Shown: piece after piece, positions 7,842 through 14,666 of the stretch
Position numbering within the stretch: the stretch's first letter is position 1
How the letters are laid out: each line of letters begins with the position of its first letter
NCBI GenBank assembly: GCA_038117265.1
Contig: JAYOFO010000055.1
Span: 1 to 15,954 of the forward strand
Source: JAYPUG01 sp038117265
Lineage (GTDB): Bacteria; Pseudomonadota; Alphaproteobacteria; UBA6615
Reading direction: 5' to 3'
Length of the DNA stretch: 15,954 nucleotides
The notes under the pieces: generated by a model
What the model was told of the DNA's origin: nothing
The model's database searches: none
Seen by the model: the letters and a program-made list of their open reading frames with translations, nothing else
Translations under genes and position numbers: made by a program

Positions 7842-8375
7842 ATGTCGCGAGTTGGTAGCATGCCGGTTTCCGTTCCCGACGGGACCGATGTCCAGATTTC
7901 CGGGCAGGTCGTGTCGGCGAAGGGCAAACTTGGCGCATTGTCGATCGAGGTTCCGGCCGACGTCGAGGTCAGCCGGGAAGAGGATGCCGTCGTGGTCAAG
8001 CCGCGGTCGAGCAGCAAGCGCGCGCGGATGGCGTGGGGGACGTCGCGTGCCCTGATCAGCAATCTGGTCACGGGTGTGAGCGAAGGTTTCACGCGCCAGC
8101 TGGAGATCACGGGCGTCGGCTATCGTGCAGCGGTGCAGGGAAAATCCCTGAACCTGCAGCTTGGCTATAGCCACGACGTGAATTTCCCGATCCCCGAGGG
8201 GATCAACATCAACTGCGAAGGCCAGACGACAATCGTCATTAGGGGCATCGACAAGCAGGTGGTGGGACAGGTGGCCGCGGACATCCGGGGGTTCCGGAAG
8301 CCCGAGCCGTACAAGGGCAAGGGCATTCGCTACAGCGACGAGCAAATCCTTCGCAAGGAAGGCAAGAAGAAATGA
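7842..8375 (+). CDS. rplF: 50S ribosomal protein L6
   Basis: L6 lies at the base of the L7/L12 stalk near the sarcin-ricin loop. The 177-residue protein has two similar domains, split at about residue 82. Conserved parts are MAWGTSRALISNLVTGVSEG, the ITGVGYRA segment (89-96) and the C-terminal signature RKPEPYKGKGIRYSDE (152-167). The start MSRVGSMPVSVP lacks the usual MSRIGKKPI lysines but aligns in place. AGGAG lies shortly before the ATG. It overlaps rplR by four bases (ATGA). Confidence 0.97.
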   Translation: MSRVGSMPVSVPDGTDVQISGQVVSAKGKLGALSIEVPADVEVSREEDAVVVKPRSSSKRARMAWGTSRALISNLVTGVSEGFTRQLEITGVGYRAAVQGKSLNLQLGYSHDVNFPIPEGININCEGQTTIVIRGIDKQVVGQVAADIRGFRKPEPYKGKGIRYSDEQILRKEGKKK

Positions 8376-8734
8376 GCAGGAATATGCGCAACCTGGCGGA
8401 ACGCCGGCGCAATCGCGTCCGTTCCAAGCTGCGCCGCGTCGCGAAGAGAAACCGGCCGCGCCTCAGCGTGTTCCGTTCGGGCCGCCACATCTATGCCCAG
8501 GTTATCGACGACGACGCGGGCCGCACGCTGGCGTACGCTTCATCGGCGGACAAAGACTTCAAGGCCGGCAAGGGCTGGAACCTCGAGGGTGCGAGCGAGG
8601 TCGGTCGACTCATCGCCGAGCGGGCCAAGGCGGCCGGCGTGTCCGAGGTGGTGTTCGACCGGGGCAGCTATCTCTTCCATGGCCGGGTCAAAGCCCTGGC
8701 CGAAGCCGCGCGTGAAAGCGGCCTGAACTTCTAG
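8372..8734 (+). CDS. rplR: 50S ribosomal protein L18
   Basis: L18 binds 5S rRNA with L5 and helps seat it in the central protuberance. The 120-residue product has a strongly basic N-terminal tail (NLAERRRNRVRSKLRRVAKR), then RPRLSVFRSGRHIYAQVIDD and the C-terminal FDRGSYLFHGRVKALAEAAR, all family hallmarks. The start shares ATGA with the rplF stop. Length is close to the proteobacterial norm of 117-120 aa. Confidence 0.97.
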   Translation: MSRNMRNLAERRRNRVRSKLRRVAKRNRPRLSVFRSGRHIYAQVIDDDAGRTLAYASSADKDFKAGKGWNLEGASEVGRLIAERAKAAGVSEVVFDRGSYLFHGRVKALAEAARESGLNF

Positions 8735-8745
8735 GAATCGGTATT

Positions 8746-9345
8746 ATGGCACAGGCACCAGCACGCAACCGGCGCGAAGGCGGCCGACGAGAGGAGCGCG
8801 AGGAAAGCGAATTCGTCGAGCGCCTCGTCAGCATCAACCGTGTCGCCAAGGTGGTGAAGGGCGGCCGGCGGTTCGGCTTTGCCGCGATCGTCGTGGTCGG
8901 CGACCAGCGCGGCCGCGTCGGGCATGGTTCGGGCAAGGCCCGAGAGGTTCCCGAGGCAATCCGCAAGGCGACCGAGCAGGCCAAGCGTTCGATGGTTCGC
9001 GTGCCGCTGCGCGAGGGCCGGACCCTGCACCATGACGTGAAGGGGCATTTCGGCGCAGGCCGCGTGGTTCTGCGGGCGGCCCCGTCGGGAACCGGCATCA
9101 TCGCAGGCGGTCCGCTGCGCGCCGTGTTCGAATGCCTCGGCGTTCAGGACGTGGTCGCCAAGTCGATCGGCACGTCGAACCCGCACAACATGATCAAGGC
9201 GGCGTTCGAGGCGCTCGAGAACATGATGTCGCCGCGCGGCGTCGCGGCACGTCGCGGCCTCAAGGTAACCGACATCGTCGGTCGGCGCAGTGTCCATGAT
9301 TCGGTCGGCAGCGAAGACGCCGAGACGGAGGCTGAGAATGGCTGA
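8746..9345 (+). CDS. rpsE: 30S ribosomal protein S5
   Basis: S5 lies at the mRNA entry channel with S3 and S4 and influences decoding accuracy. The 199-residue protein starts after AGGA (8733-8736). Residues 1-21 are a charged lead rich in Arg and Glu. The dsRNA-binding-like domain begins at FVERLVSINRVAKVVKGGRR (23-42), followed by FAAIVVVGDQRGRVGHGSGK (45-64). The C-terminal domain has SGTGIIAGGPLRAVFE and SKSIGTSNPHNM-like residues. E. coli S5 is about 167 aa; the extra length is in the charged N-terminal lead and an acidic tail, DSVGSEDAETEAENG. It overlaps rpmD by eight bases. Confidence 0.97.
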   Translation: MAQAPARNRREGGRREEREESEFVERLVSINRVAKVVKGGRRFGFAAIVVVGDQRGRVGHGSGKAREVPEAIRKATEQAKRSMVRVPLREGRTLHHDVKGHFGAGRVVLRAAPSGTGIIAGGPLRAVFECLGVQDVVAKSIGTSNPHNMIKAAFEALENMMSPRGVAARRGLKVTDIVGRRSVHDSVGSEDAETEAENG

Positions 9346-9532
9346 TGCGAAGAAGCGCGTGCGCGTCACGCAGCACGGCAGCCCCATCGGGCGCCGTCGC
9401 GACCAGCGCCAGACCCTGATCGGGCTCGGCCTCAACAAACGGCACCGCACGCGGGAGCTCGAAGACACCCCCGCCGTGCGCGGCATGATCGAGAAGGTGA
9501 AGCATCTCGTTCGTGTCGAGGAAGCGGACTGA
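9338..9532 (+). CDS. rpmD: 50S ribosomal protein L30
   Basis: L30 is a small 50S protein of the bacterial short type. The product from the ATG at 9338 is 64 aa (MADAKKRVRVTQHGSPIGRR), with GGAGG at 9327-9331 inside the rpsE end, six bases upstream. The core QTLIGLGLNKRHRTRELEDT and VRGMIEKVKHLVRVEE match the family. An earlier in-frame ATG at 9290 lies inside rpsE and adds non-family residues. The eight-base overlap with rpsE suggests coupled translation. Confidence 0.96.
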   Translation: MADAKKRVRVTQHGSPIGRRRDQRQTLIGLGLNKRHRTRELEDTPAVRGMIEKVKHLVRVEEAD

Positions 9533-9544
9533 CGGATCGGAACG

Positions 9545-10090
9545 ATGAACATCAACCAACTGTCTGACAATACGGGCGCGCGACGCACCCGCAAGCGGGT
9601 CGGCCGAGGCATCGGTTCGGGCCTGGGCAAGACCGGCGGCCGCGGCGTGAAGGGCCAGAAGTCACGCTCGGGCGTTGCGATCAAGGGCTACGAAGGTGGG
9701 CAGATGCCGCTCTACCGGCGTCTGCCGAAGCGCGGCTTCACCAATCCGAGCCGGGTGCGTCTCCAGGAGCTCACGCTCGGACGCCTCCAGCAGGCGATCG
9801 ATGCGGGCAAGCTCGACGTGTCGGACGCGGTCAACGAGGACGCGCTCGTGGCATCCGGCGTCGTGCGGCGCAAGCGTGACGGTGTGCGCCTGATCGCCTC
9901 CGGCGAGCTGACCGCGAAGGTGGCGCTCGAACTGACCAGTGCCACGAAGAACGCCGTCGCGGCGGTCGAAAAGGCGGGCGGTTCGATCGCGGTTGCGGTG
10001 CCGCCGAAGGAAAAGACGCCGCGTGCGGTCAGGACGGTGGCGGCAGACGATGCCGCTCCGGCCGACGACGGCAACGTCGAGGCGGAATAA
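9545..10090 (+). CDS. rplO: 50S ribosomal protein L15
   Basis: L15 is a late 50S assembly protein with an extended basic N-terminus that enters the rRNA core. The family pattern is clear: MNINQLSDNTGARRTRKRVG, GIGSGLGKTGGRGVKGQKSR, GYEGGQMPLYRRLPKRGFTN, then the globular domain through about residue 155. The 181-residue length exceeds the E. coli 144 mainly by a C-terminal extension (about 159-181) rich in Ala, Asp and Glu, ending AAPADDGNVEAE. The ribosome binding site is weak (CGGA). A 72-nt gap with a hairpin follows before secY. Confidence 0.97.
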   Translation: MNINQLSDNTGARRTRKRVGRGIGSGLGKTGGRGVKGQKSRSGVAIKGYEGGQMPLYRRLPKRGFTNPSRVRLQELTLGRLQQAIDAGKLDVSDAVNEDALVASGVVRRKRDGVRLIASGELTAKVALELTSATKNAVAAVEKAGGSIAVAVPPKEKTPRAVRTVAADDAAPADDGNVEAE

Positions 10091-10105
10091 CCTTTTTTGT
10101 GTTGA

Positions 10106-10150
10106 TCGCAGGCCGGCGTCACCCACATGGGGCGTGACGCGACGTTGCGA
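10106..10150 (+). promoter_or_regulatory. Two-stage hairpin between rplO and secY
   Basis: An inner 7-bp perfect stem GCGTCAC (10116-10122) with GTGACGC (10134-10140) is flanked by an outer 5-bp stem TCGCA (10106-10110) with TGCGA (10146-10150). The two are separated by a symmetric 5-by-5 internal loop. The apical part CCACATGGGGC may form two more pairs. A T6 run lies upstream of the structure, not after it, so this is not an intrinsic terminator. It sits just before the secY start and could adjust translocon expression by processing, attenuation or limited access to the start. The pairing is seen; the role is inferred. Confidence 0.5.
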
Positions 10151-10162
10151 GCGGGAACCTAG

Positions 10163-11509
10163 ATGGCGAGTACTGCCGAACAGATCGCCTCGAGCCTCAA
10201 CTTTGGCGCTTTCGCCAAGGCGACCGAGCTCAAGAAGCGCCTGTGGTTCACACTCGGCGCGCTGATCATCTATAGGCTCGGCACATTTATTCCGATCCCG
10301 GGAATCGACCCGGTCGTCATCAGCGATATCTTCAGCCAGCAGTCGGGCGGAATCCTCGGCGTTTTCGATGCGTTCGCGGGCGGCGCCCTGTCGCGCATGA
10401 GCATCTTCGCGCTGAACGTCATTCCCTACATTTCCGCTGCCATCATCATGCAGCTGATGACCGCCATTTCTCCGAGCATGGAACAGCTCAAGAAGGAAGG
10501 GGAGTCCGGGCGCAAGAAGATCAACCAGTACACGCGCTACCTTACCGTGCTGCTGGCGGTGGTCCAGGCCTATGGCCTGTCGGTCGGTCTGGAGGGCATC
10601 TCGACCTCGCAGGGCGCGGCGGTCGACAATCCCGGCATGTTCTTCCGCTTCAGCACTGTGATCACCATCGTCGGCGGCACGATGTTCCTGATGTGGCTCG
10701 GCGAGCAGATCACGGCGCGCGGTGTGGGCAACGGCATCTCGCTGATCATCTTCGCGGGCATCGTCGCCAACCTGCCGACGGCACTGGCCGCGATGCTCGA
10801 GCTCGGACGCACTGGCGCCCTGTCGGCGCTGTTCATCATCGCGTTCCTCGCCTTCGCGATTGCCGTGGTTGCGTTCATCGTCTTCGTCGAGCGCGCCCAG
10901 CGGCGGATCATCGTCCAGTATCCTAAGCGTCAGGTCGGCAACCGGATGTTCGGTGGCGAGTCCTCGCACATTCCGCTGAAGCTCAACACGTCTGGCGTGA
11001 TTCCGATCATCTTCGCGACCTCGATCCTGCTGACGCCGGTCTCGATCGCAGGATTCTCGGGCGGCAATGCCAGCGGGGGAATCCTGGGGCTGATCGCGTC
11101 CTATATCGGACGCGGCCAGCCGCTGTTCTTCCTGCTTTTCGCCGCTCTGATCATCTTCTTCGCGTTCTTCTACACCGCAATCGTCTTCAACCCGCAGGAC
11201 ACGGCCGAGAACCTCAAGAAGAATGGCGGCTTCGTCCCGGGCATCCGGCCGGGCAAGAACACGGCCGAATTCTTCGACTACGTCCTGACGCGCTTGACCG
11301 TGGTCGGTGCAGGCTATCTGACGGCGGTGGCGCTGCTTCCGGAGATACTGATCTCGCGCTTCTCGGTGCCGTTCTTCTTCGGCGGCACCAGCCTGCTGAT
11401 CGTCGTGGTGGTCTCGCTGGATACGGTGGCGCAAATTCAGAGCTATCTGCTGGCCCACCAGTACGAGGGCCTGATCCGCAAGGCCAAGCTCAAGGGCCGG
11501 CGCGGCTGA
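10163..11509 (+). CDS. secY: Protein translocase channel subunit SecY
   Basis: SecY forms the inner-membrane channel of the SecYEG translocon, used with SecA or the ribosome and SRP. The 448-residue product has hydrophobic segments consistent with ten transmembrane helices, the first at about 27-43. Family signatures are VIPYISAAIIMQLM (87-99) and FLMWLGEQITARGVGNGISL (175-194). The cytosolic C5 loop NGGFVPGIRPGKNT (354-367) carries Arg362, equivalent to the arginine essential for SecA and ribosome function in E. coli. The C-terminus EGLIRKAKLKGRRG is basic and cytosolic. Only a weak GGGA lies before the ATG. Placement after rplO is the normal spc order. Neither rpmJ nor map follows it; adk does. 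Confidence 0.98.
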   Translation: MASTAEQIASSLNFGAFAKATELKKRLWFTLGALIIYRLGTFIPIPGIDPVVISDIFSQQSGGILGVFDAFAGGALSRMSIFALNVIPYISAAIIMQLMTAISPSMEQLKKEGESGRKKINQYTRYLTVLLAVVQAYGLSVGLEGISTSQGAAVDNPGMFFRFSTVITIVGGTMFLMWLGEQITARGVGNGISLIIFAGIVANLPTALAAMLELGRTGALSALFIIAFLAFAIAVVAFIVFVERAQRRIIVQYPKRQVGNRMFGGESSHIPLKLNTSGVIPIIFATSILLTPVSIAGFSGGNASGGILGLIASYIGRGQPLFFLLFAALIIFFAFFYTAIVFNPQDTAENLKKNGGFVPGIRPGKNTAEFFDYVLTRLTVVGAGYLTAVALLPEILISRFSVPFFFGGTSLLIVVVVSLDTVAQIQSYLLAHQYEGLIRKAKLKGRRG

Positions 11510-11526
11510 TCGGGGAGGGGACGAAC

Positions 11527-12105
11527 GTGAACATCATCCTTCTCGGACCGCCGGGCGCGGGCAAGGGCACCCAGGCGAAAATGCTGGTCGAGGCCCATGA
11601 CGTGGTGCAGCTCTCGACGGGAGATATGCTGCGTGCCGCCGTGGCATCGGGCAGCGACATGGGCCGGCAGGCCAAGGCGGTGATGGACGCCGGCAAGCTG
11701 ATGCCCGACGAGATCATGGTGCAGATCATTTCCGACCGGATCGCCGAGCCCGATTGCGCGAAGGGGTTCATCCTGGACGGTTTTCCGCGCACGACGGCAC
11801 AGGCCGAGGCGCTCGATAAGATGCTGATGGAAAAGGGACTTCCGCTCGACCACGTGATCCAGATTGCGGTCGACGACAGTGTCCTGATCGACCGGATCAA
11901 CACCCGCGTCGCCGAGACCCCCGAGGCCGAACGGCGCGATGACGACAATGCCGAGACGCTGAAGGCGCGTCTCGAGGTCTATCATGAGCAAACCGCCCCG
12001 ATCCTTCCCTACTACGAGGGCCGGGGCATGTTGAAGAAGGTCGACGGCATGCAGCCGATCGACGAAGTGACGAAACAGATCGAGGCGATCATAACGGCTG
12101 GCTAA
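11527..12105 (+). CDS. adk: Adenylate kinase, short-LID form
   Basis: Adenylate kinase interconverts ATP plus AMP with two ADP in the cytoplasm and balances adenine nucleotides. The start is GTG at 11527, six bases after the strong site GGGGAGGGG. The P-loop is GPPGAGKGTQ (7-16). Arg36, the FILDGFPRT motif with Arg88, and Arg123 match the AMP- and phosphate-binding arginines of the family. The segment between Arg123 and NAETLKARL (141-149) is short, so this 192-residue enzyme has the short LID and no zinc-binding cysteines. Long-LID enzymes are about 214 aa. Position between secY and rpsM is characteristic of Alphaproteobacteria and many Gram-positives. Confidence 0.98.
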   Translation: MNIILLGPPGAGKGTQAKMLVEAHDVVQLSTGDMLRAAVASGSDMGRQAKAVMDAGKLMPDEIMVQIISDRIAEPDCAKGFILDGFPRTTAQAEALDKMLMEKGLPLDHVIQIAVDDSVLIDRINTRVAETPEAERRDDDNAETLKARLEVYHEQTAPILPYYEGRGMLKKVDGMQPIDEVTKQIEAIITAG

Positions 12106-12109
12106 CCTG

Positions 12110-12137
12110 TTGACGGTAGGGCGGAAAATCCTATAAT
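12110..12137 (+). promoter_or_regulatory. Near-consensus sigma70 promoter of the alpha operon
   Basis: The -35 box TTGACG (12110-12115) matches TTGACA at five of six positions. The -10 box TATAAT (12132-12137) is perfect, and the spacer is 16 nt. Transcription would start near 12144. The bases after the -10 box (CCCGCCGCTCGGG) are GC-rich, as in promoters under stringent control, but that is inference. The resulting leader is about 60 nt and ends with AAGGAG before rpsM. It begins five bases after the adk stop, so the alpha operon probably has its own strong promoter in addition to read-through. Confidence 0.85.
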
Positions 12138-12190
12138 CCCGCCGCTCGGGTAGCCAACAATCTGGCCGTTTTGACCGCACCGTAACCACG

Positions 12191-12196
12191 AAGGAG
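12191..12196 (+). promoter_or_regulatory. Ribosome binding site of rpsM
   Basis: AAGGAG lies eight bases before the GTG at 12205. It supports this GTG as the start of S13 rather than a downstream codon, and fits efficient initiation of the first gene after the alpha-operon promoter. Confidence 0.85.
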
Positions 12197-12204
12197 TTCG
12201 GAGC

Positions 12205-12576
12205 GTGGCGCGCATTGCAGGTGTCAACATTCCTACGCAGAAGCGGGTTCCGATCGCGCTGACCTACATCCATGGGATCGGTCACGCGAAGGCCGAGGAA
12301 ATCTGCCAGAAGTGCAATATTCCGCTCGAACGTCGGGTCCATGAGTTGACCGATGACGAGGTCATTCGCGTGCGCGAGATGATCGACCAGGGCTACCAGG
12401 TCGAGGGCGACCTGCGTCGCGAGGTCGCGATGAACATCAAGCGCTACATGGATCTCGGCTGCAACCGGGGCGTCCGGCACCGCAGGGGGCTGCCGGTCAA
12501 TGGGCAGCGCACCCATACGAATGCGCGCACGCGCAAGGGCAAGGCCCGGCCGATCGCCGGCAAGAAGAAGGCCTAA
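12205..12576 (+). CDS. rpsM: 30S ribosomal protein S13 (GTG start)
   Basis: S13 lies in the 30S head, contacts the P-site tRNA and bridges to L5. The 123-residue product begins MARIAGVNIPTQKRVPIALT, a near-invariant family start, from GTG at 12205. The helical domain includes TYIHGIGHAKAEEIC (20-34). The basic C-terminal tail RHRRGLPVNGQRTHTNARTR (91-110) with KGKARPIAGKKKA is complete. It is the first gene of the alpha block. In E. coli this operon is regulated by S4, but rpsD is not next to rpsK here, so that loop would have to act in trans or be absent. Confidence 0.98.
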   Translation: MARIAGVNIPTQKRVPIALTYIHGIGHAKAEEICQKCNIPLERRVHELTDDEVIRVREMIDQGYQVEGDLRREVAMNIKRYMDLGCNRGVRHRRGLPVNGQRTHTNARTRKGKARPIAGKKKA

Positions 12577-12602
12577 CGGGCCGAAGGACAGGGCAGACAG
12601 TT

Positions 12603-12995
12603 ATGGCAAAGGCCGCGACAACGCGTGTTCGCCGGCGCGAACGTAAGAACATCACCTCGGGTGTGGCGCATGTCAGCGCGACGTTCAACAACACCCACAT
12701 CACGATCGCCGACGCCCAGGGCAACGCGATCGCGTGGTCCTCGGCGGGTTCGCAGGGATTCAAGGGTTCGCGCAAATCGACCCCCTACGCCGCCCAGATG
12801 GCTGCAGAGGATGCGGGGCGCAAGGCGCAGGAGCACGGCATGAAAACCCTCGCCGTCGAGGTGAAGGGGCCGGGTTCGGGCCGCGAGTCCGCGCTGCGCG
12901 CGCTGCAGGCCGTCGGTTTCGAAATCACGGCAATTCGTGACGTGACGCCCATTCCGCACAACGGCTGCCGTCCGCGCAAACGCCGCCGCGTGTGA
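12603..12995 (+). CDS. rpsK: 30S ribosomal protein S11
   Basis: S11 forms part of the 30S platform near the mRNA exit and the E site. The 130-residue product has the usual length. It shows VAHVSATFNNTHITIAD, GFKGSRKSTPYAAQMAAEDA and the C-terminal signature RDVTPIPHNGCRPRKRRRV. The Asn-Gly pair in PHNG is the site of a reported isoaspartate in E. coli S11. AAGGA at 12584-12588 is somewhat far (14 nt) from the ATG. It lies 26 nt after rpsM and is followed directly by rpoA, with no rpsD. Confidence 0.98.
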   Translation: MAKAATTRVRRRERKNITSGVAHVSATFNNTHITIADAQGNAIAWSSAGSQGFKGSRKSTPYAAQMAAEDAGRKAQEHGMKTLAVEVKGPGSGRESALRALQAVGFEITAIRDVTPIPHNGCRPRKRRRV

Positions 12996-13034
12996 TTTCG
13001 GGCCCCGCCGGGCCTTCGCAGGCAAATTGGATAT

Positions 13035-13066
13035 GGTCGCCGCGTCACACGACGCCAGGTCCGACC
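13035..13066 (+). promoter_or_regulatory. Two-stage hairpin between rpsK and rpoA
   Basis: An inner 5-bp stem GCGTC (13042-13046) with GACGC (13051-13055) closes the tetraloop ACAC. An outer 5-bp stem GGTCG (13035-13039) pairs with CGACC (13062-13066). A smaller 5-bp hairpin, GGCCC with GGGCC (13001-13014), lies just after the rpsK stop. Neither is followed by a T-run. Together they occupy most of the 92-nt gap before the rpoA ribosome binding site (GAGGA). They could set rpoA output relative to the ribosomal genes by RNA cleavage or stability; this role is inference. Confidence 0.5.
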
Positions 13067-13087
13067 GGGATTTTGAGGATACATCGA

Positions 13088-14107
13088 ATGCTGCAGAAGA
13101 ACTGGACCGAGTTGATCAAGCCGAACAAGCTCGACATTGCCGCCGGGTCGAATCCGGCCCGGCAGGCGACCGTCGTTGCCGAGCCGCTCGAGCGCGGATT
13201 CGGCCTCACGCTGGGCAACGCGCTGCGCCGCGTGCTGCTGTCGTCGCTGCAGGGCGCGGCGGTGACCTCGATCCAGATCGAGGGCGTTCTACATGAATTC
13301 TCGTCGGTGCCCGGCGTGCGCGAGGACGTCACTGACATCGTGCTGAACGTCAAGTCGATGGGACTTCGCATGCACAGCGAGGGACCGAAGCGCATGACGC
13401 TGACGGCGACCGGCCCGGGCGAGGTGACGGCAAGTCAGATCGAGACGGGCCCCGATATCGAGATCATGGATCCCGATCATGTCCTGATGACCCTCGACCA
13501 GGGTGCGCGGATCGTCATGGAGATGACCGTCGAATCCGGCAAGGGTTACGTGCCCGCGGCCCAGAACCGCGCCGCCGACGCGCCGATCGGGCTGATCCCC
13601 GTCGATGCGCTGTTCTCGCCGGTCAAGAAGGTGTCCTACCATGTCGGCAATGCCCGAGTGGGTGAGCGGACCGACCTGGACAAGCTGACCATCGAGATCG
13701 AGACCAACGGCGCCATCACGCCCGAGGACACGGTCGCACTTGCTGCGCGCATCCTGCAGGACCAGCTTCAGCTCTTCGTCAATTTCGACGAGCCGAAGGC
13801 GGCACAGCCGGTCGAGGAGGTCGACGACGAGCTCGAGTTCAACCGCAACCTATTGCGCAAGGTGGACGAGCTGGAACTGTCGGTGCGTTCGGCGAACTGC
13901 CTGAAGAACGACAACATCGTCTATATCGGCGATCTCGTTCAGAAGACCGAGGCGGAAATGCTGCGGACGCCGAATTTCGGCCGCAAGTCGTTGAACGAGA
14001 TCAAGGAAGTGCTCGCCCAGATGGGCCTGCACCTCGGAATGGAAATTCCGGCCTGGCCGCCGGAAAACATCGAAGACCTGGCAAAGCGCCTGGAAGAGCC
14101 GTTCTAA
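13088..14107 (+). CDS. rpoA: DNA-directed RNA polymerase subunit alpha
   Basis: The alpha subunit nucleates RNA polymerase assembly and contacts UP elements and activators. The start is the ATG at 13088 (MLQKNWTELIKPNKLDI), with AGGA at 13076-13079 upstream; the open frame extends back into rpsK without homology. The 339-residue protein has the dimerisation domain (about 1-235) with LERGFGLTLGNALRRVLLSS (34-53). An acidic linker follows (about 236-252), then the C-terminal domain with ELSVRSANCLKNDNIVYIGD. Arg267 there matches E. coli Arg265, the main DNA contact. TPNFGRKSLNEIKE carries the other DNA-binding positions. The C-terminal WPPENIEDLAKRLEEPF is slightly extended. Confidence 0.99.
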   Translation: MLQKNWTELIKPNKLDIAAGSNPARQATVVAEPLERGFGLTLGNALRRVLLSSLQGAAVTSIQIEGVLHEFSSVPGVREDVTDIVLNVKSMGLRMHSEGPKRMTLTATGPGEVTASQIETGPDIEIMDPDHVLMTLDQGARIVMEMTVESGKGYVPAAQNRAADAPIGLIPVDALFSPVKKVSYHVGNARVGERTDLDKLTIEIETNGAITPEDTVALAARILQDQLQLFVNFDEPKAAQPVEEVDDELEFNRNLLRKVDELELSVRSANCLKNDNIVYIGDLVQKTEAEMLRTPNFGRKSLNEIKEVLAQMGLHLGMEIPAWPPENIEDLAKRLEEPF

Positions 14108-14135
14108 CGGCCGCCCGCGTTTAGGAGCAGTTACG

Positions 14136-14561
14136 ATGCGTCACCGCAAAGGGCCTCGCAAGCTCAACCGGACGAGCAGTCACCGCAAGGCGATGTTCGC
14201 CAACATGGCCGCCGCGCTGATCAAGCACGAGCAGATCATGACCACCCTTCCCAAGGCGAAGGAACTTCGCCGGATCGTCGATCGCCTGGTCACGCTGGGC
14301 AAGCGTGGCGATCTGCATGCACGGCGCCAGGCGCTGAGCGTGGTTCGCGATCGCGCGCTGGTCGAGAAGCTGTTCTCGACCCTGTCCGAGCGCTATGCCG
14401 AGCGTCCGGGCGGATACACCCGCGTACTGAAGGCCGGCTTCCGCTACGGCGATTCCGCGCCGATGGCCGTCATCGAGCTGGTCGACCGTGACGAAGACGC
14501 CAAGGGTCTGGATTCGGGTCCGGTCCAGATGGACGACGAATACGAAGACGAGGCAGCCTGA
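14136..14561 (+). CDS. rplQ: 50S ribosomal protein L17
   Basis: L17 binds near the tunnel exit on the 50S subunit. The product is 141 aa, starting MRHRKGPRKLNRTSSHRKAM, with AGGAG at 14123-14127 eight bases upstream. The conserved blocks LIKHEQIMTTLPKAKELRRI and GGYTRVLKAGFRYGDSAPMA are intact. After the core (about residue 118) comes an acidic tail, DEDAKGLDSGPVQMDDEYED, making it longer than the 127-residue E. coli protein. It is the last gene of the alpha block and is followed 25 nt later by an intrinsic terminator. Confidence 0.98.
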   Translation: MRHRKGPRKLNRTSSHRKAMFANMAAALIKHEQIMTTLPKAKELRRIVDRLVTLGKRGDLHARRQALSVVRDRALVEKLFSTLSERYAERPGGYTRVLKAGFRYGDSAPMAVIELVDRDEDAKGLDSGPVQMDDEYEDEAA

Positions 14562-14586
14562 CCCGGTTGCCGGTCGAAGCGAACGG

Positions 14587-14615
14587 GCCGCCCCTCGGGG
14601 CGGCTTTTTCGTTTT
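14587..14615 (+). terminator. Rho-independent terminator after rplQ
   Basis: The arms GCCGCCCC (14587-14594) and GGGGCGGC (14597-14604) are perfectly complementary. With a realistic 4-nt loop the stem is seven GC pairs. A T5 run follows at once, then CG and T4. Its position 25 bases after the rplQ stop marks the end of the ribosomal transcript. It is the only structure in the window with all features of an intrinsic terminator. Confidence 0.93.
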
Positions 14616-14641
14616 CGTCTTGCCGTGTTCGATGAATTCCC

Positions 14642-14660
14642 GCGCCGACGGCGCTAGTAT
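14642..14660 (+). promoter_or_regulatory. Possible -10 box for leaderless htrA mRNA, with adjacent inverted repeat
   Basis: TAGTAT (14655-14660) resembles a -10 box and ends six bases before the htrA ATG, so transcription from it would start at or next to the A of the start codon. The inverted repeat GCGCC-GAC-GGCGC (14642-14654) abuts it and could be an operator. No good -35 box lies 16-18 nt upstream (TTGCCG at 14620-14625 is too far), and no ribosome binding site is visible. The promoter call is therefore tentative. Confidence 0.35.
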
Positions 14661-14666
14661 CTGTCC

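Noticed and set aside
10092..10098. T-run after rplO as an intrinsic terminator
   Set aside because: No stable stem ends immediately before it. The only nearby pairing, CGACG with CGTCG, is separated from the run by more than ten bases.
9662..11458. Long open frame (598 codons) on the - strand opposite rplO and secY
   Set aside because: It mirrors clearly identified + strand genes. Its translation is rich in Arg, His, Asp, Gln and Glu without domain features, as expected from the antisense of GC-rich coding sequence. It spans two unrelated genes and their gap.
12110..12143. Inverted pair GGCGG/CCGCC around the -10 box as an adk terminator
   Set aside because: The stem is only 5 bp, the loop is 14 nt and no T-run follows. 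The promoter explains the sequence better.
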